In this document: positions 38,229 to 49,113 of the stretch, piece by piece | How positions within the stretch are numbered: the first letter of the stretch is position 1 | How the letters are laid out: each line of letters opens with the position of its first letter | DNA from: Lelliottia sp. WAP21 | GTDB taxonomy: Bacteria; Pseudomonadota; Gammaproteobacteria; Enterobacterales; Enterobacteriaceae | Assembly: GCF_020532665.2 (NCBI RefSeq) | Contig: NZ_JAIWPG020000005.1 | Span: 310,001-374,000, forward strand | Length of the DNA stretch: 64,000 bases | Direction of reading: 5' to 3' | Translations under genes and position numbers: made by a program | Notes under the pieces: model-generated | The model's input: only the letters and a program-made list of their open reading frames with translations | What the model was told of the DNA's origin: nothing | Database searches by the model: none

Positions 38229-40205
38229 CTATTCGTCTTCCAGGTACGTATACCCGTACAGTCCCGCTTCAAACTCTTCCAGGAACTGCTGCTGAAGCGC
38301 CGCGTCCAGATCGGTATTTTTCACCTGATCGCGGAACTGGGTCAGCAGTTTTTTCGGATCCAGCTGCACGTACTCCAGCATGTCTGCCACGGTGTCGCCC
38401 TCATCGGACAGCTCCACTTCCACGTTACCGTCAGGGAAGACAAATACGTCAACCGCTTCGGTATCCCCGAACAGGTTATGCATATTACCTAAAATTTCCT
38501 GATACGCCCCGACCATAAAGAAGCCCAGCATTGGCGGGTTCTCTGGATCGTATTCCGGCATCGGCATGGTGGTCGCAATACCGTCGCCATCGACGTAGTG
38601 ATCGATAGCACCGTCGGAATCACAGGTGATATCCAGCAGCACCGCACGGCGTTCCGGTGCACGATTCAGCCCTTCCAGCGGCAGAACCGGGAACAGTTGA
38701 TCGATACCCCAGGCATCCGGCATCGACTGGAACAGCGAGAAGTTGACGTAGATTTTATCCGCCATACGTTCCTGCAGTTCATCGATGATAGGACGATGCG
38801 CACGGTTGCTTGGATCGAGCTGCTTTTGCACTTCATGGCACATATTCAGATACAGCTGTTCAGCCCACGCACGTTCCTGAAGGCTGAACGAACCGGAGGA
38901 GTACCCCACATGAATATCGTGCAGATCCATCTGGCTGTCGTGCAGCCATTCGCGCAGGGAGCGGCGCGTGCCTGGCTCGTGCATCTCCTGCCAGGTTTCC
39001 CACATGTTTTGCAGGGAACGCGGCGCATCATCCTGCGGCGGAGTGGCTTCGGAAATTTCGCTACGCTCAACCCCGATGATATTCGACACCAGCACGGTGT
39101 GGTGCGCCGTCACGGCACGACCGGATTCGGTGATCACCGTTGGATGCGGTAAACCATGCTCTTCACAGGCATCGCCAATCGCCCAGATAATGTTGTTAGC
39201 GTATTCGTTCAGGCCGTAGTTAACGGAGCAGTCAGACTGCGAGCGGGTCCCTTCATAGTCGACACCCAGACCGCCACCCACGTCAAAGCATTCGATATTC
39301 ACGCCAAGCTTGTGCAACTCAACGTAGAATCGCGCCGATTCACGCACGCCGGTTGCGATATCGCGAATGTTCGCCATCTGCGAGCCGAGGTGGAAGTGCA
39401 GCAGTTGAATGCTGTCCAGACGACCGCGTTCGCGTAACATTTCAACCAGTTGCAGAACCTGGTTTGCCGCCAGGCCAAACTTGGATTTTTCGCCGCCTGA
39501 CGACTGCCATTTACCGGAACCTTGCGACGCCAGACGCGCACGCACGCCCAGGCGCGGAACAACGTTCAGACGCTCGGCCTCTTCCAGCACGATGGCGATT
39601 TCGGACATCTTCTCGATGACCAGATAGACCTTGTGGCCCATCTTCTCGCCGATCAGCGCCAGACGAATGTATTCACGGTCTTTATAACCGTTACAGACGA
39701 TCACCGAACGGGTCATGCCAGCATGTGCCAGTACGGCCATCAGCTCGGCTTTCGAACCTGCTTCCAGCCCCAGCGGTTCGCCGGAATGAATGAGAGACTC
39801 GATCACGCGGCGGTGCTGGTTTACCTTGATCGGGTAAACCAGGAAGTAGTCACCGTTATAGCCATAGGATTCACGCGCACGCTTAAACGCCGCGTTGATA
39901 GAGCGCAAACGGTGTTGCAGAATCTGTGGGAAGCAGAACAGTGCAGGCAGACGCTGCCCCTGCGCTTCACGCGCTTTCACAAGGCTTGCAAGATCGACGC
40001 GAGCTTCCGGTACATCAGGATCCGGGCATACGGTGATATGGCCCAGTTCGTTGACGTCGTAGTAGTTATTGCCCCACCAGGCAATATTGTAAGTGCGTAG
40101 CATCTTGCTGGCTTCCTGGGAGCTCATCGCAACCTCCTGCATAGAACGTAGTACACCCTGTTCGCCTGCTGACGAAGGCGAGAGCGAAGACATGTCGTCA
40201 GACAT
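38229..40205 (-). CDS. speA: Biosynthetic arginine decarboxylase
   Basis: A 658-residue PLP enzyme of the alanine-racemase fold, the E. coli length; it decarboxylates arginine to agmatine, which SpeB turns into putrescine. The PLP lysine is K127 in YPIKVNQ; the phosphate-binding Gly loop is [12 protein letters not shown]; the active-site Cys lies in [12 protein letters not shown]. The start at 40205 gives MSDDMSS; it is 8 bp past the stop of the small leader gene yqgB, and its ribosome site (TTGAGG) overlaps that stop. The split from speB is discussed in the findings. Confidence 0.97.
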   Translation of the reverse strand: MSDDMSSLSPSSAGEQGVLRSMQEVAMSSQEASKMLRTYNIAWWGNNYYDVNELGHITVCPDPDVPEARVDLASLVKAREAQGQRLPALFCFPQILQHRLRSINAAFKRARESYGYNGDYFLVYPIKVNQHRRVIESLIHSGEPLGLEAGSKAELMAVLAHAGMTRSVIVCNGYKDREYIRLALIGEKMGHKVYLVIEKMSEIAIVLEEAERLNVVPRLGVRARLASQGSGKWQSSGGEKSKFGLAANQVLQLVEMLRERGRLDSIQLLHFHLGSQMANIRDIATGVRESARFYVELHKLGVNIECFDVGGGLGVDYEGTRSQSDCSVNYGLNEYANNIIWAIGDACEEHGLPHPTVITESGRAVTAHHTVLVSNIIGVERSEISEATPPQDDAPRSLQNMWETWQEMHEPGTRRSLREWLHDSQMDLHDIHVGYSSGSFSLQERAWAEQLYLNMCHEVQKQLDPSNRAHRPIIDELQERMADKIYVNFSLFQSMPDAWGIDQLFPVLPLEGLNRAPERRAVLLDITCDSDGAIDHYVDGDGIATTMPMPEYDPENPPMLGFFMVGAYQEILGNMHNLFGDTEAVDVFVFPDGNVEVELSDEGDTVADMLEYVQLDPKKLLTQFRDQVKNTDLDAALQQQFLEEFEAGLYGYTYLEDE

Positions 40206-40213
40206 AGCGAACC

Positions 40214-40345
40214 TCAACTTATTGTATTCAGTGTAAAACAGTTGACTACTATCGCAGCGAAAAACTGCGATAACAACCCATAAACGACCCGAGAACCCAG
40301 CAGATTATGCTGAACGCGAGGCCGTGCGACCGGTTTCTTATTCAT
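40214..40345 (-). CDS. yqgB: YqgB, small leader protein upstream of speA
   Basis: A 43-residue ORF on the minus strand, easily missed by length cut-offs. It begins [10 protein letters not shown] and ends with [18 protein letters not shown] plus three residues, clearly homologous to E. coli YqgB, most strongly in the hydrophobic C-terminal half. It ends 8 bp before the speA start, and the speA ribosome site overlaps its stop, which suggests translational coupling. YqgB's function is not settled; in E. coli and Salmonella it is reported as acid- or stress-related. The conserved C-terminus could equally reflect mRNA-level control of speA. Confidence 0.88.
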   Translation of the reverse strand: MNKKPVARPRVQHNLLGSRVVYGLLSQFFAAIVVNCFTLNTIS

Positions 40346-41071
40346 ATCATTGTAAACACGTAACCGAACTTAAGTATGACAAGGTTCGGCGAAACCACGA
40401 GAAAACTCCTGAATTAACAAGAGCGCCCTTGTTCAGATTTCACAAAGCGTGACCGGCCCTGGAATCCTGAGAAGCACCGAGATGGGTATAACATCGGCAG
40501 GTTTGCAGATTAGAAATGCGGGTTGCGGAAATCAAATGCGCGCCAGAACGGCTGCGCTGAATTAGCGGAAAACGATGGTTCATTATCTCGTATCACCTCC
40601 ACGGCCGCTCCTGATGAAACGGACCACAAGCTAAAGCTAAAAGTTCACTGCTTAACCCGGCTGGAAGTGGCGACACGATGAATTCATCGAGCGCTTTTTT
40701 GGGTATCGGGCCTGGTCATTCACGTTTCAGGAGACTTTTTTCACCTGAAAATAATGGCAGACGGATACGAGCCGCGCGCCGCGTTTTATACCGAGAACAG
40801 GGGTAAAAAGCAAAAGATAATTGCGCATGTTGTCACCACCGTCAGGAAAAATTTCCAGCCGAAAGATCAACAGGGTGAGATCGAAGTCAAAAAAAACTGG
40901 AAATCGGGCGAAGAACTGACCTAAAATAGCCGTCCAGATGTTAATCCATCCATACTGATTAACACTCAGACTGCCAGTGTCATTAATCTGCAGGCCTTGG
41001 TAGAATCATCTCCTATGGCTATTCCGCACAGCAGTTTGAGCTAACCAAATTCCTCTTAGGTGAAATAAAAC
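40346..41071. other. Long non-coding region between yqgB-speA and metK
   Basis: About 725 bp between divergent genes. It should hold the speA leader and promoter on the left and the metK control region on the right, where MetJ-type boxes are found at 40928-40951. E. coli annotations place small ORFs yqgC and yqgD here; I saw no ORF in this sequence that I could match to them. No hairpin or repeat of note was found in the middle. Confidence 0.6.
40928..40951 (+). promoter_or_regulatory. Tandem met boxes (MetJ operator) upstream of metK
   Basis: Three abutting 8-mers in exact 8-bp phase, AGCCGTCC, AGATGTTA and ATCCATCC, resemble the MetJ consensus AGACGTCT (about 6, 5 and 4 matches of 8). They sit about 120-145 bp upstream of the metK start. 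MetJ with S-adenosylmethionine represses metK in enterics, so this is the expected operator; the match is partial. Confidence 0.65.
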
Positions 41072-42223
41072 ATGGCAAAACACCTGTTTACGTCCGAGTC
41101 CGTATCAGAAGGACATCCTGATAAAATCGCTGACCAAATCTCCGATGCGGTGCTGGATGCGATCCTCGAGCAGGATCCTAAAGCGCGCGTCGCGTGCGAA
41201 ACCTACGTCAAAACCGGCATGGTTCTGGTAGGCGGCGAAATCACCACCAGCGCATGGGTTGATATCGAAGAGATCACCCGTAACACGGTACGTGAAATCG
41301 GCTACGTGCATTCCGATATGGGCTTTGACGCCAACTCTTGCGCGGTATTGAGCGCGATCGGCAAACAGTCTCCGGACATCAACCAGGGCGTGGACCGTCA
41401 GGATCCACTGGAACAGGGCGCGGGCGACCAGGGCCTGATGTTTGGTTATGCCACCAACGAAACCGACGTGCTGATGCCAGCGCCAGTCACCTACGCACAC
41501 CGTCTGGTGCAGCGTCAGGCTGAAGTGCGTAAAAACGGTACCCTGCCATGGCTGCGTCCGGATGCGAAAAGCCAGGTGACCTTCCAGTACGACGACGGCA
41601 AAATCGTCGGTATTGACGCGGTCGTTCTGTCTACTCAGCATTCCGAAGATATCGATCAGAAATCCCTGCAGGAAGCAGTGATGGAAGAGATCATCAAGCC
41701 GGTTCTGCCAACTGAATGGCTGAGCTCCGCAACCAAATACTTCATCAACCCAACCGGACGCTTTGTGATCGGCGGCCCAATGGGCGACTGCGGTCTGACC
41801 GGACGTAAAATCATCGTGGATACCTACGGCGGCATGGCGCGTCACGGTGGCGGTGCGTTCTCCGGTAAAGATCCGTCTAAAGTTGACCGTTCTGCGGCGT
41901 ACGCTGCACGCTATGTGGCGAAAAACATTGTGGCTGCCGGCCTGGCTGACCGTTGTGAGATTCAGGTTTCCTACGCGATCGGCGTGGCTGAACCGACCTC
42001 TATCATGGTCGAAACCTTCGGGACGGAAAAAGTGCCAACCGAGCAACTGACCCTGCTGGTACGTGAGTTCTTTGACCTGCGTCCATACGGCCTGATTCAG
42101 ATGCTGGACCTGCTGCACCCAATCTATAAAGAAACCGCTGCTTACGGTCACTTTGGTCGCGAACATTTCCCATGGGAAAAAACCGACAAAGCGGCTCTGC
42201 TGCGTGAAGCTGCCGGTCTGTAA
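41072..42223 (+). CDS. metK: S-adenosylmethionine synthetase
   Basis: A 383-residue cytoplasmic enzyme, one residue shorter than E. coli MetK, that makes S-adenosylmethionine from methionine and ATP. The N-terminus [17 protein letters not shown] holds the catalytic His and ATP contacts; [12 protein letters not shown] is the methionine/ATP loop signature and [16 protein letters not shown] the C-terminal signature. The sequence is nearly identical to E. coli. It is preceded by MetJ-type boxes and followed by its own terminator. Confidence 0.98.
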   Translation: MAKHLFTSESVSEGHPDKIADQISDAVLDAILEQDPKARVACETYVKTGMVLVGGEITTSAWVDIEEITRNTVREIGYVHSDMGFDANSCAVLSAIGKQSPDINQGVDRQDPLEQGAGDQGLMFGYATNETDVLMPAPVTYAHRLVQRQAEVRKNGTLPWLRPDAKSQVTFQYDDGKIVGIDAVVLSTQHSEDIDQKSLQEAVMEEIIKPVLPTEWLSSATKYFINPTGRFVIGGPMGDCGLTGRKIIVDTYGGMARHGGGAFSGKDPSKVDRSAAYAARYVAKNIVAAGLADRCEIQVSYAIGVAEPTSIMVETFGTEKVPTEQLTLLVREFFDLRPYGLIQMLDLLHPIYKETAAYGHFGREHFPWEKTDKAALLREAAGL

Positions 42224-42238
42224 TTCCGGACTGACAGT

Positions 42239-42270
42239 GAAAAAGGCCAGCCTCGTGCTGGCCTTTTTGT
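42239..42270 (+). terminator. Intrinsic terminator of metK
   Basis: AAAGGCCAGC and GCTGGCCTTT form a strong stem with a short loop, followed by TTGTTTTT. It starts about 15 bp after the metK stop. Confidence 0.92.
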
Positions 42271-42278
42271 TTTTATCG

Positions 42279-42305
42279 TCCGGGTGTGACTACGCCTGAC
42301 CGGAC
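42279..42305. repeat. REP-like palindrome after metK
   Basis: GTCCGG (42279-42284) and CCGGAC (42300-42305) around a loop containing GACTACGCC resemble an enteric REP unit. It has no U-run and lies behind the metK terminator. Confidence 0.5.
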
Positions 42306-42492
42306 GTAAAATGAAACCGCTTACACCCCATCCTTAATACCTCGCTTTCAGAATAATCTCTTTGCATGATTTAACGGGTTGTGCTGTTACATTCCGTTTC
42401 AGTTAAGTCTGAATTTTATGCAAACGGGATGCGTATCAACTCTTTTACCTCTATATTTTCAAAGCTTTAATTAATTTTACAACATTGCGGTA

Positions 42493-42508
42493 GTGTAACC
42501 GATTACAC
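42493..42508. promoter_or_regulatory. GalR/GalS operator upstream of galP
   Basis: GTGTAACCGATTACAC fits the GalR/GalS consensus GTGnAAnCGnTTnCAC closely. It lies about 85 bp before the galP start and directly beside a CRP site, the arrangement known for E. coli galP. Galactose-responsive repression is the expected effect. Confidence 0.9.
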
Positions 42509-42530
42509 CAGTGTGATTAGTCTCACATAT
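42509..42530. promoter_or_regulatory. CRP-cAMP site upstream of galP
   Basis: The core TGTGA-N6-TCACA (42512-42527) matches both CRP half-sites perfectly. It abuts the GalR/GalS operator, so galP should be under both catabolite and galactose control. Confidence 0.88.
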
Positions 42531-42592
42531 TTTTACGCCGCACTGGCCTAACCTTCACATTGATAAAACTGATAACCCAACTGGAGGGCATA

Positions 42593-43990
42593 ATGCCTGA
42601 CAATAAAAAACAGGGGCGTACGTCCAATAAGGCAATGACATTTTTTGTCTGCTTTCTCGCAGCCCTCGCAGGATTACTGTTCGGACTGGACATCGGCGTT
42701 ATTGCAGGGGCATTACCCTTCATTACCGATGAATTCCAGATTAATGCACACACGCAAGAGTGGGTAGTGAGCTCCATGATGTTTGGGGCAGCCGTCGGTG
42801 CCGTAGGCAGTGGCTGGCTCTCTTACCGCCTCGGGCGTAAAAAAAGCCTGATGATCGGGGCGATCCTCTTTGTGGTCGGTTCACTCTGCTCTGCCGCTGC
42901 GCCAAACGTGGAAGTCCTGATTCTCTCTCGCGTGTTATTGGGTCTGGCCGTGGGTGTTGCCTCTTACACCGCCCCGCTCTATCTGTCAGAGATTGCGCCA
43001 GAAAAAATTCGCGGCAGTATGATCTCCATGTATCAGCTGATGATCACCATCGGGATTTTGGGTGCTTACCTGTCTGACACCGCCTTCAGCTACAGCGGCG
43101 CATGGCGCTGGATGCTGGGCGTCATCATCATTCCGGCCATTTTACTGTTGATTGGCGTCTTCTTCCTGCCAGACAGCCCGCGCTGGTACGCAGCAAAACG
43201 CCGCTTCCACGACGCGGAACGCGTTCTGTTACGCCTGCGTGACTCCAGCGCGGAAGCAAAAAATGAGCTGGATGAGATTCGTGAAAGCCTGAAGGTCAAA
43301 CAGACCGGCTGGGCGCTGTTTAAAGAAAACAGTAACTTCCGTCGTGCGGTGTTCCTGGGCGTGCTCCTGCAGGTGATGCAGCAGTTCACCGGCATGAACG
43401 TCATCATGTACTACGCGCCAAAAATCTTTGAACTGGCCGGCTACACCAATACCACCGAGCAAATGTGGGGAACCGTTATCGTTGGTCTGACGAACGTACT
43501 GGCGACCTTTATTGCGATTGGTCTGGTGGACCGTTGGGGCCGTAAACCGACACTCACGCTGGGCTTCCTGGTCATGGCTGTCGGCATGGGCGTGCTGGGT
43601 ACGATGATGCATCTGGGCATTCACTCGCCAACGGCGCAGTACTTCGCCGTCGCGATGCTCCTGATGTTTATCGTTGGTTTCGCCATGAGTGCGGGTCCGC
43701 TGATTTGGGTACTGTGTTCTGAGATCCAGCCGCTGAAAGGCCGCGATTTTGGTATCACCTGTTCAACGGCCACCAACTGGATTGCCAACATGATTGTCGG
43801 TGCGACCTTCCTGACCATGCTGAACACGCTGGGCAATGCCAATACCTTCTGGGTATACGGCGGCCTGAACCTGCTGTTCATCGTACTGACCCTGTGGCTG
43901 GTGCCTGAAACCAAACACGTGTCGCTGGAACACATCGAACGTAACCTGATGAAAGGTCGTCCACTGCGTGAAATCGGCGCACACGACTAA
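42593..43990 (+). CDS. galP: Galactose:proton symporter GalP
   Basis: A 465-residue inner-membrane sugar porter of the major facilitator superfamily with 12 transmembrane segments, close to E. coli GalP (464 residues). It imports galactose and glucose with protons. Family signatures are YRLGRKKSL after TM2, the repeat RWGRKPTL after TM8, [12 protein letters not shown] in TM7, and [12 protein letters not shown] at the C-terminus. The start at 42593 has a strong ribosome site (CTGGAGGG); the in-frame ATG at 42560 does not. The upstream GalR/GalS and CRP sites confirm the assignment. Confidence 0.97.
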   Translation: MPDNKKQGRTSNKAMTFFVCFLAALAGLLFGLDIGVIAGALPFITDEFQINAHTQEWVVSSMMFGAAVGAVGSGWLSYRLGRKKSLMIGAILFVVGSLCSAAAPNVEVLILSRVLLGLAVGVASYTAPLYLSEIAPEKIRGSMISMYQLMITIGILGAYLSDTAFSYSGAWRWMLGVIIIPAILLLIGVFFLPDSPRWYAAKRRFHDAERVLLRLRDSSAEAKNELDEIRESLKVKQTGWALFKENSNFRRAVFLGVLLQVMQQFTGMNVIMYYAPKIFELAGYTNTTEQMWGTVIVGLTNVLATFIAIGLVDRWGRKPTLTLGFLVMAVGMGVLGTMMHLGIHSPTAQYFAVAMLLMFIVGFAMSAGPLIWVLCSEIQPLKGRDFGITCSTATNWIANMIVGATFLTMLNTLGNANTFWVYGGLNLLFIVLTLWLVPETKHVSLEHIERNLMKGRPLREIGAHD

Positions 43991-44049
43991 TCTCTCAGCG
44001 GGGAAGCGCCTCTTGCGCCTCCCCGCTCCACGTTTTATGCTCTGCCCCT

Positions 44050-44547
44050 ATGAAAACACCCCGTCTCCCTCTCGCCCTTCAGCTTGCCGTCATGCGCTGT
44101 CTGCGGGAAAAACTCGCCCTGGCCAATCTCAAACTGGGGCGCACCTACCCCGAACCCAAACTGGTTTATCGTCAACGAGGGACGTCGGCGGGTACAGCCT
44201 GGCTCGACGCGTATGAAATCCGACTGAACCCTGTCTTAATGATGGAAAACCAGCAGGCCTTTATCGACGAAGTGGTTCCCCACGAGCTGGCGCATTTGCT
44301 GGTATGGAAACACTTTGGTCGCGTGGCGCCCCACGGTAAAGAGTGGAAGTGGATGATGGAAGAGGTTCTTGGCGTACCCGCCCGACGGACGCATCAGTTC
44401 GAGCTGGAATCGGTACGGCGCAATACGTTCCCCTATCGCTGCCAGTGTCAGCAGCATCAACTGACCGTCCGCCGCCACAATCGGGTGGTGCGGGGTGAAG
44501 CCACCTACCGCTGCGTGAAATGCGGTGAGCCGCTGGTGGCAGAATAA
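44050..44547 (+). CDS. sprT: SprT family zinc protein
   Basis: A 165-residue protein of the SprT family, the same length as in E. coli. It has the gluzincin motif HELAH at 78-82 and a C-terminal zinc ribbon (CQC and CVKCGE). It is the bacterial relative of the eukaryotic DNA-protein crosslink protease Spartan, but the bacterial activity is not well defined. It lies 60 bp after galP and before endA, as in E. coli. Confidence 0.95.
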   Translation: MKTPRLPLALQLAVMRCLREKLALANLKLGRTYPEPKLVYRQRGTSAGTAWLDAYEIRLNPVLMMENQQAFIDEVVPHELAHLLVWKHFGRVAPHGKEWKWMMEEVLGVPARRTHQFELESVRRNTFPYRCQCQQHQLTVRRHNRVVRGEATYRCVKCGEPLVAE

Positions 44548-44641
44548 TCGGTTGAACGATCAGGAACTTTCATGATCTGACTGATTGCATACAGGAACAA
44601 CTTTCGTTACGTTGCGGGCTCGTTTTGACACGGAGTTCACG

Positions 44642-45349
44642 ATGTCCCGTAATATCTCTTTCGCGGTCGCTTTTCTGGCGGCGGCATTTTCAGGCCATGT
44701 TCTGGCCGACGGTATTAAGAGTTTCTCTCAGGCAAAAGCCGCTGGCGTGAAGGTCAATGCCGATGTTCCCGGCGATTTCTACTGCGGCTGTAAGATCAAC
44801 TGGCAAGGTAAAAAAGGGGTCGTGGATCTTGAATCCTGCGGCTATAAAGTGCGTAAAAATGAAAATCGCGCCAGCCGTATCGAATGGGAGCATGTGGTTC
44901 CCGCGTGGCAATTTGGCCACCAGCGTCAATGCTGGCAGGATGGCGGACGTAAAAATTGTGCCAAAGATCCGGTCTACCGCCAGATAGAGAGCGACATGCA
45001 TAACCTGCAACCCGCCGTGGGCGAAGTGAATGGCGATCGCGGAAACTTTATGTACAGCCAGTGGAACGGGGGCGAAGGCCAGTACGGTCAGTGCGGCATG
45101 AAGGTCGATTTCAAAGAGAAAGTGGCTGAACCACCCGCCCGCGCCCGGGGCAGCATTGCCCGTACCTACTTCTATATGCGCGATCGCTACGATCTGAATT
45201 TATCCCGCCAGCAGACCCAGCTCTTCAACGCCTGGGATAAACAGTATCCCGTGACCGACTGGGAGTGTCAGCGCGACGAGCGGATTGCTAAAGTACAGGG
45301 GAATCATAACCCGTATGTCCAGCGGGCTTGCCAGGCGCAAAAGAGCTAA
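44642..45349 (+). CDS. endA: Periplasmic endonuclease I
   Basis: A 235-residue DNA endonuclease with a signal peptide (about 1-22, cleavage after VLA). It degrades double-stranded DNA in the periplasm and is inhibited by RNA. The conserved core [19 protein letters not shown], and later [16 protein letters not shown], carry the His-Asn-His-type catalytic residues; several Cys pairs are kept. An upstream in-frame ATG (44585) would add 19 residues without a signal-like sequence, so 44642 is used. Confidence 0.96.
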   Translation: MSRNISFAVAFLAAAFSGHVLADGIKSFSQAKAAGVKVNADVPGDFYCGCKINWQGKKGVVDLESCGYKVRKNENRASRIEWEHVVPAWQFGHQRQCWQDGGRKNCAKDPVYRQIESDMHNLQPAVGEVNGDRGNFMYSQWNGGEGQYGQCGMKVDFKEKVAEPPARARGSIARTYFYMRDRYDLNLSRQQTQLFNAWDKQYPVTDWECQRDERIAKVQGNHNPYVQRACQAQKS

Positions 45350-45379
45350 CCTACACTAGCGGCAATTGTTAACGGGTTT

Positions 45380-45418
45380 CCCCTCACCCTCCCCTCTCCC
45401 GCCACGGGAGAGGGGAGG
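45380..45418. repeat. Dispersed hairpin element between endA and rsmE
   Basis: A single copy of the hairpin core seen in the two arrays at 56 and 61 kb: CCCTCACCCT, then CCCCTCTCCC facing GGGAGAGGGG (45391-45400 and 45406-45415). It is on the plus strand in the same sense as the 56-kb array and may also end the endA transcript. Confidence 0.85.
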
Positions 45419-45458
45419 AAGCGTACCGGGGACTCAGCTCTTGATGGACGTCTTAACT

Positions 45459-46190
45459 ATGCGTGTGCCTCGTATTTATCACCCTGAATTCATTACCCCT
45501 GGCAGCGAAATCGCGCTGTCTGAAGACGCCGCTAACCACGTTGGCCGCGTACTGCGCATGAGCGCAGGCCAGTCGATCCAGTTATTTGATGGCTCAAACC
45601 AGGTCTTCGACGCACAGATTATCCGTGCCGATAAAAAAAGCGTACAGGTCACTATCCTGAGCGGTGAAACGGACGATCGTGAATCCCCGCTGCACATCCA
45701 CCTGGGTCAGGTGATGTCCCGCGGCGAAAAAATGGAATTTACCATCCAGAAATCGATCGAACTTGGTGTAAGCCTCATTACGCCACTTTTTTCTGAGCGT
45801 TGCGGCGTTAAACTGGATGCTGAACGTCTGAACAAAAAGATCCAACAGTGGCAGAAAATCGCCATCGCAGCCTGTGAGCAGTGCGGTCGTAACCGCATCC
45901 CGGAAATCCGTCCACCCATGGATCTCGAAGCCTGGTGTGCCGAAGAAGAGTCGGGCCTTAAGCTCAACCTTCATCCACGCGCCAGTGCAAGCATTAACAC
46001 GCTGCCGCTGCCGGTCGAACGCGTTCGCTTGCTCATTGGTCCTGAAGGGGGCCTTTCGGCTGATGAAATTGCGATGACTGCCCGCTACCAGTTTACTGAT
46101 ATTCTGTTGGGACCTCGCGTTCTGCGCACTGAGACAACGGCACTCACTGCCATCACCGCGCTTCAGGTGCGGTTTGGCGATCTGGGTTGA
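45459..46190 (+). CDS. rsmE: 16S rRNA m3U1498 methyltransferase
   Basis: A 243-residue SPOUT-class enzyme, the E. coli length, that methylates U1498 of 16S rRNA in the 30S subunit using S-adenosylmethionine. An N-terminal PUA-like domain (about 1-70) is followed by the knotted domain with [13 protein letters not shown] and [15 protein letters not shown], the SAM-binding loops. The ORF opens at 45366 and reads through the upstream hairpin element; the start at 45459 (MRVPRIYHP) was chosen from the family N-terminus. It is followed by gshB after 39 bp. Confidence 0.95.
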   Translation: MRVPRIYHPEFITPGSEIALSEDAANHVGRVLRMSAGQSIQLFDGSNQVFDAQIIRADKKSVQVTILSGETDDRESPLHIHLGQVMSRGEKMEFTIQKSIELGVSLITPLFSERCGVKLDAERLNKKIQQWQKIAIAACEQCGRNRIPEIRPPMDLEAWCAEEESGLKLNLHPRASASINTLPLPVERVRLLIGPEGGLSADEIAMTARYQFTDILLGPRVLRTETTALTAITALQVRFGDLG

Positions 46191-46229
46191 AGCTAAGCCT
46201 GACCGATTAGGCTTTTAACGGAGATGAAT

Positions 46230-47177
46230 ATGATCAAGCTCGGCATCGTGATGGACCCCATCGCAAACATTAACATCAAGAAAGACTCCAGCTTCGCTAT
46301 GCTGCTGGAAGCGCAACGTCGCGGCTATCAGCTTCATTATATGGAGATGAGCGATCTTTACCTGATCAATGGTGAAGCCCGTGCGCGCACGCGTATCGTT
46401 AACGTCGAGCAAAATTACGATAAATGGTATGAGTTCGGTTCCGAGCAAGACCTGCCGCTCGCCGAACTTGATGTGATCCTGATGCGTAAAGATCCGCCGT
46501 TTGACACCGAATATATTTACTGCACTTACATCCTTGAGCGCGCAGAGGAAAAAGGCACCCTGATCGTGAACAAACCGCAGAGCCTGCGTGACTGTAACGA
46601 GAAACTGTATACGGCCTGGTTCTCTGACCTGACGCCTGAAACGCTGGTAACGCGCAGTAAAGCACAGCTTAAAGCCTTCTGGCAGAAACACACCGATATC
46701 ATCCTCAAACCGCTCGACGGCATGGGCGGTGCATCTATTTTCCGTGTTAAAGAAGGCGATCCCAATATTGGCGTTATCGCCGAAACGCTGACCGAGCATG
46801 GCACCCGCTACTGTATGGCGCAGAATTATATTCCGGCCATCGTTGATGGGGACAAGCGCGTGCTGGTCGTGGATGGCGAGCCGGTACCTTATTGCCTGGC
46901 GCGTATCCCGCAGGGCGGCGAAACCCGCGGTAACCTGGCGGCTGGGGGTCGTGGCGAACCCCGCCCACTGACCGAAAGCGACTGGGCCATCGCCCGTCGT
47001 GTTGGACCGATGCTGAAAGCGAAAGGCCTTATCTTTGTAGGTCTGGATATCATCGGCGATCGCCTGACGGAAGTGAACGTTACCAGCCCAACCTGCATCC
47101 GCGAAATCGAAGCAGAATTCCCGGTTTCGATTACCGGTATGCTGATGGACGCTATCGAGAAACGTTTAGTGAAGTAA
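46230..47177 (+). CDS. gshB: Glutathione synthetase
   Basis: A 315-residue ATP-grasp ligase joining gamma-glutamylcysteine and glycine, the last step of glutathione synthesis. Typical blocks are [17 protein letters not shown] at the N-terminus, [15 protein letters not shown] in the ATP lid and [15 protein letters not shown] in the catalytic loop. Of the two ATGs six bases apart (46224 and 46230), the second has the better ribosome-site spacing (GGAG) and gives the E. coli N-terminus MIKLG. Confidence 0.97.
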   Translation: MIKLGIVMDPIANINIKKDSSFAMLLEAQRRGYQLHYMEMSDLYLINGEARARTRIVNVEQNYDKWYEFGSEQDLPLAELDVILMRKDPPFDTEYIYCTYILERAEEKGTLIVNKPQSLRDCNEKLYTAWFSDLTPETLVTRSKAQLKAFWQKHTDIILKPLDGMGGASIFRVKEGDPNIGVIAETLTEHGTRYCMAQNYIPAIVDGDKRVLVVDGEPVPYCLARIPQGGETRGNLAAGGRGEPRPLTESDWAIARRVGPMLKAKGLIFVGLDIIGDRLTEVNVTSPTCIREIEAEFPVSITGMLMDAIEKRLVK

Positions 47178-47259
47178 TACACCAATAAGTGACAGCGTTC
47201 TCATTTGTACGCATACTGAACGCTGTTGCTTTTTAAACCAGGAAACAGAACCTCTGACA

Positions 47260-47820
47260 ATGAATTTACAGCATCACTTTCTGATTGCCATGCCTGCTCT
47301 CCAGGACCCCTTTTTTCGTCGTTCCGTAGTCTATATCTGCGAATACAATGAAGACGGTGCGATGGGGATTATCATCAATAAACCGCTGGAAAATCTGCAA
47401 ATCGAGGGCATTCTGGATAAGCTGAAGATCGCTTCAGAAGATCGCCTTCCGGAGATCCGCCTCGATAAACCGGTGATGCTGGGTGGCCCACTGGCGGAGG
47501 ATCGCGGTTTTATCCTGCACACACCACCCGGTTTTTCCTCCAGCATTCGCGTGTCTGACAATACGGTCGTCACCACGTCGCGCGACGTGCTCGAAACGCT
47601 GGGTACGGCCAGCCAGCCTACAGACGTGCTGGTTGCACTCGGATATGCGTCCTGGGAGAAAGGTCAACTGGAACAGGAGATCCTCGATAACGCGTGGCTC
47701 ACTGCCCCGGCCGATCTGAATATTCTGTTTAAGACCCCGATTGCAGACCGCTGGCGCGACGCAGCAAAACTGATTGGTATTGATATCCAGACGATGCCTG
47801 GCGTTGCGGGGCACGCGTAA
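47260..47820 (+). CDS. yqgE: YqgE, UPF0301/AlgH family protein
   Basis: A 186-residue cytoplasmic protein similar to E. coli YqgE and Pseudomonas AlgH. Conserved segments include [28 protein letters not shown] and [16 protein letters not shown]. Its molecular function is unknown. Its stop overlaps the ruvX start by one base (TAATG), so the two are translationally linked, as in most gamma-proteobacteria. Confidence 0.94.
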   Translation: MNLQHHFLIAMPALQDPFFRRSVVYICEYNEDGAMGIIINKPLENLQIEGILDKLKIASEDRLPEIRLDKPVMLGGPLAEDRGFILHTPPGFSSSIRVSDNTVVTTSRDVLETLGTASQPTDVLVALGYASWEKGQLEQEILDNAWLTAPADLNILFKTPIADRWRDAAKLIGIDIQTMPGVAGHA

Positions 47821-48236
47821 TGAGCGGCACCCTTCTCGCATTCGATTTTGGTACCAAAAGTATTGGCGTGGCTATTGGTCAGCGTATCACCGGTACCGCG
47901 CGTCCGTTAACCGCGCTGAAAGCGCAGGACGGCACGCCGGACTGGACGCTGATCGAACGCCTGCTCAAAGAGTGGCAGCCCGATGAAGTCATCGTTGGCC
48001 TGCCGTTAAACATGGACGGTACAGAGCAACCGCTCACCGCCCGTGCGCGCAAGTTTGCCAATAAAATCCACGGGCGTTTCGGGGTGGCCGTTACGCTTCA
48101 TGACGAGCGTCTGAGCACCGTTGAAGCGCGCTCTGGCCTGTTTCAGCAAGGTGGATTTCGTGCGCTTAACAAGGGCAGCATCGACTCTGCTTCCGCCGTA
48201 GTTATCCTCGAAAGCTTCTTCGAACAGGGTTACTGA
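47820..48236 (+). CDS. ruvX: Putative pre-16S rRNA nuclease RuvX (YqgF)
   Basis: A 138-residue RNase H-fold protein of the YqgF family, the E. coli length. The first acidic catalytic residue lies in [12 protein letters not shown]; the other conserved blocks are VGLPLNMDG and DERLSTVEA. It is implicated in 5' processing of pre-16S rRNA and is essential in E. coli. It is followed by a terminator, after which gene order departs from E. coli. Confidence 0.95.
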   Translation: MSGTLLAFDFGTKSIGVAIGQRITGTARPLTALKAQDGTPDWTLIERLLKEWQPDEVIVGLPLNMDGTEQPLTARARKFANKIHGRFGVAVTLHDERLSTVEARSGLFQQGGFRALNKGSIDSASAVVILESFFEQGY

Positions 48237-48246
48237 CCCGAGCCGA

Positions 48247-48276
48247 TTTGCCCGCATCGCCGGGCAAAATCTTTTT
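48247..48276 (+). terminator. Intrinsic terminator of yqgE-ruvX
   Basis: TTTGCCCG (48247-48254) and CGGGCAAA (48261-48268) around a 6-base loop, followed by ATCTTTTT. Located 10 bp past the ruvX stop. Confidence 0.88.
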
Positions 48277-48353
48277 ATCTCTCGATCCTGCTCACATTTT
48301 CCAGCGTCCTTTTTGCATCCCGCAAAGTGTTTCTATAAAAGAAACATAGTGAC

Positions 48354-49058
48354 TTATGCTTTATCCAGTAGCTGGGCATTGAGGGCATAAAGCTCTTTGA
48401 GACGCGCCTGTATCACGGCATCACTGACCTGCCACATGCCGGCGAAGGCCAGCGCCGCATGATGTGCCCCGACCGGTTGCGCCATGGAGACCTCGCCGTC
48501 TTCATGGTGCCAGATAACATGCCCCTGCTCGCGCTGCTGAGCCACATGCGGCGCAAGACTGGACCACTGTTCAGGCGTCAATCGGGCTGCTAATTGCTCA
48601 TCGCTTTCGGCAGCCAGCAGGGACATGCCAATAACCGATTGCCAGGCCGGCAGCATATGGAAGCCCGCTAAAGCCTGACTCGTCGGGCTGCCGGGAACGG
48701 AGTGCCAGATGTAAATCACCTGGTCTTCCCAGAGCACGCCGAGAGCCACAACGATATCCCGTGGCGCCAGGCGCTCAAGCCTGGGCAGCGCACTGGAGAA
48801 GAGTCTGGAGCCACGAATGGATTGCGCGGCCAACGCATGGATACCCGGGCCGGGTAAGTAGCGGCGTTGCTCATCCTGCATCGTCAGGCCAATAGAGGCC
48901 ATGGTCATCAGTAAACGGTTTACGCGGGTCGTGTTGATCCCCATCAGACGCGACAGTTCACGGCAGCCAATGGCGCGATCGCTGGAGACCAGGTATTGCA
49001 GACAGCGTATGCCGTCAATCAGGCTTTGATTCGGTTGTGATGACATAGCAGCTTTCAT
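48354..49058 (-). CDS. IclR-family transcriptional regulator
   Basis: A 234-residue regulator. The N-terminal winged helix-turn-helix (about 14-75) has the IclR-type pattern CRELSRLMGINTTRVNRLL. The C-terminal effector domain is shorter and more diverged than in IclR or KdgR. It is divergent from the FAD-dependent oxidoreductase with 55 bp between starts, so it very likely controls that gene. Two starts are possible (49058 or the in-frame ATG at 49046); neither has a strong ribosome site. The pair is inserted between ruvX and yggR, which are neighbours in E. coli. Confidence 0.85.
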   Translation of the reverse strand: MKAAMSSQPNQSLIDGIRCLQYLVSSDRAIGCRELSRLMGINTTRVNRLLMTMASIGLTMQDEQRRYLPGPGIHALAAQSIRGSRLFSSALPRLERLAPRDIVVALGVLWEDQVIYIWHSVPGSPTSQALAGFHMLPAWQSVIGMSLLAAESDEQLAARLTPEQWSSLAPHVAQQREQGHVIWHHEDGEVSMAQPVGAHHAALAFAGMWQVSDAVIQARLKELYALNAQLLDKA

Positions 49059-49113
49059 TCGATTTAGAAGTTAATGCGTCGATTCTACCGCCAGTTGAGA
49101 AGGATACAAGGTA

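Noticed and set aside
41105..42166. 353-residue ORF antisense to metK
   Set aside because: metK is a highly conserved, highly expressed gene with biased codons; long antisense frames are expected by chance in such genes.
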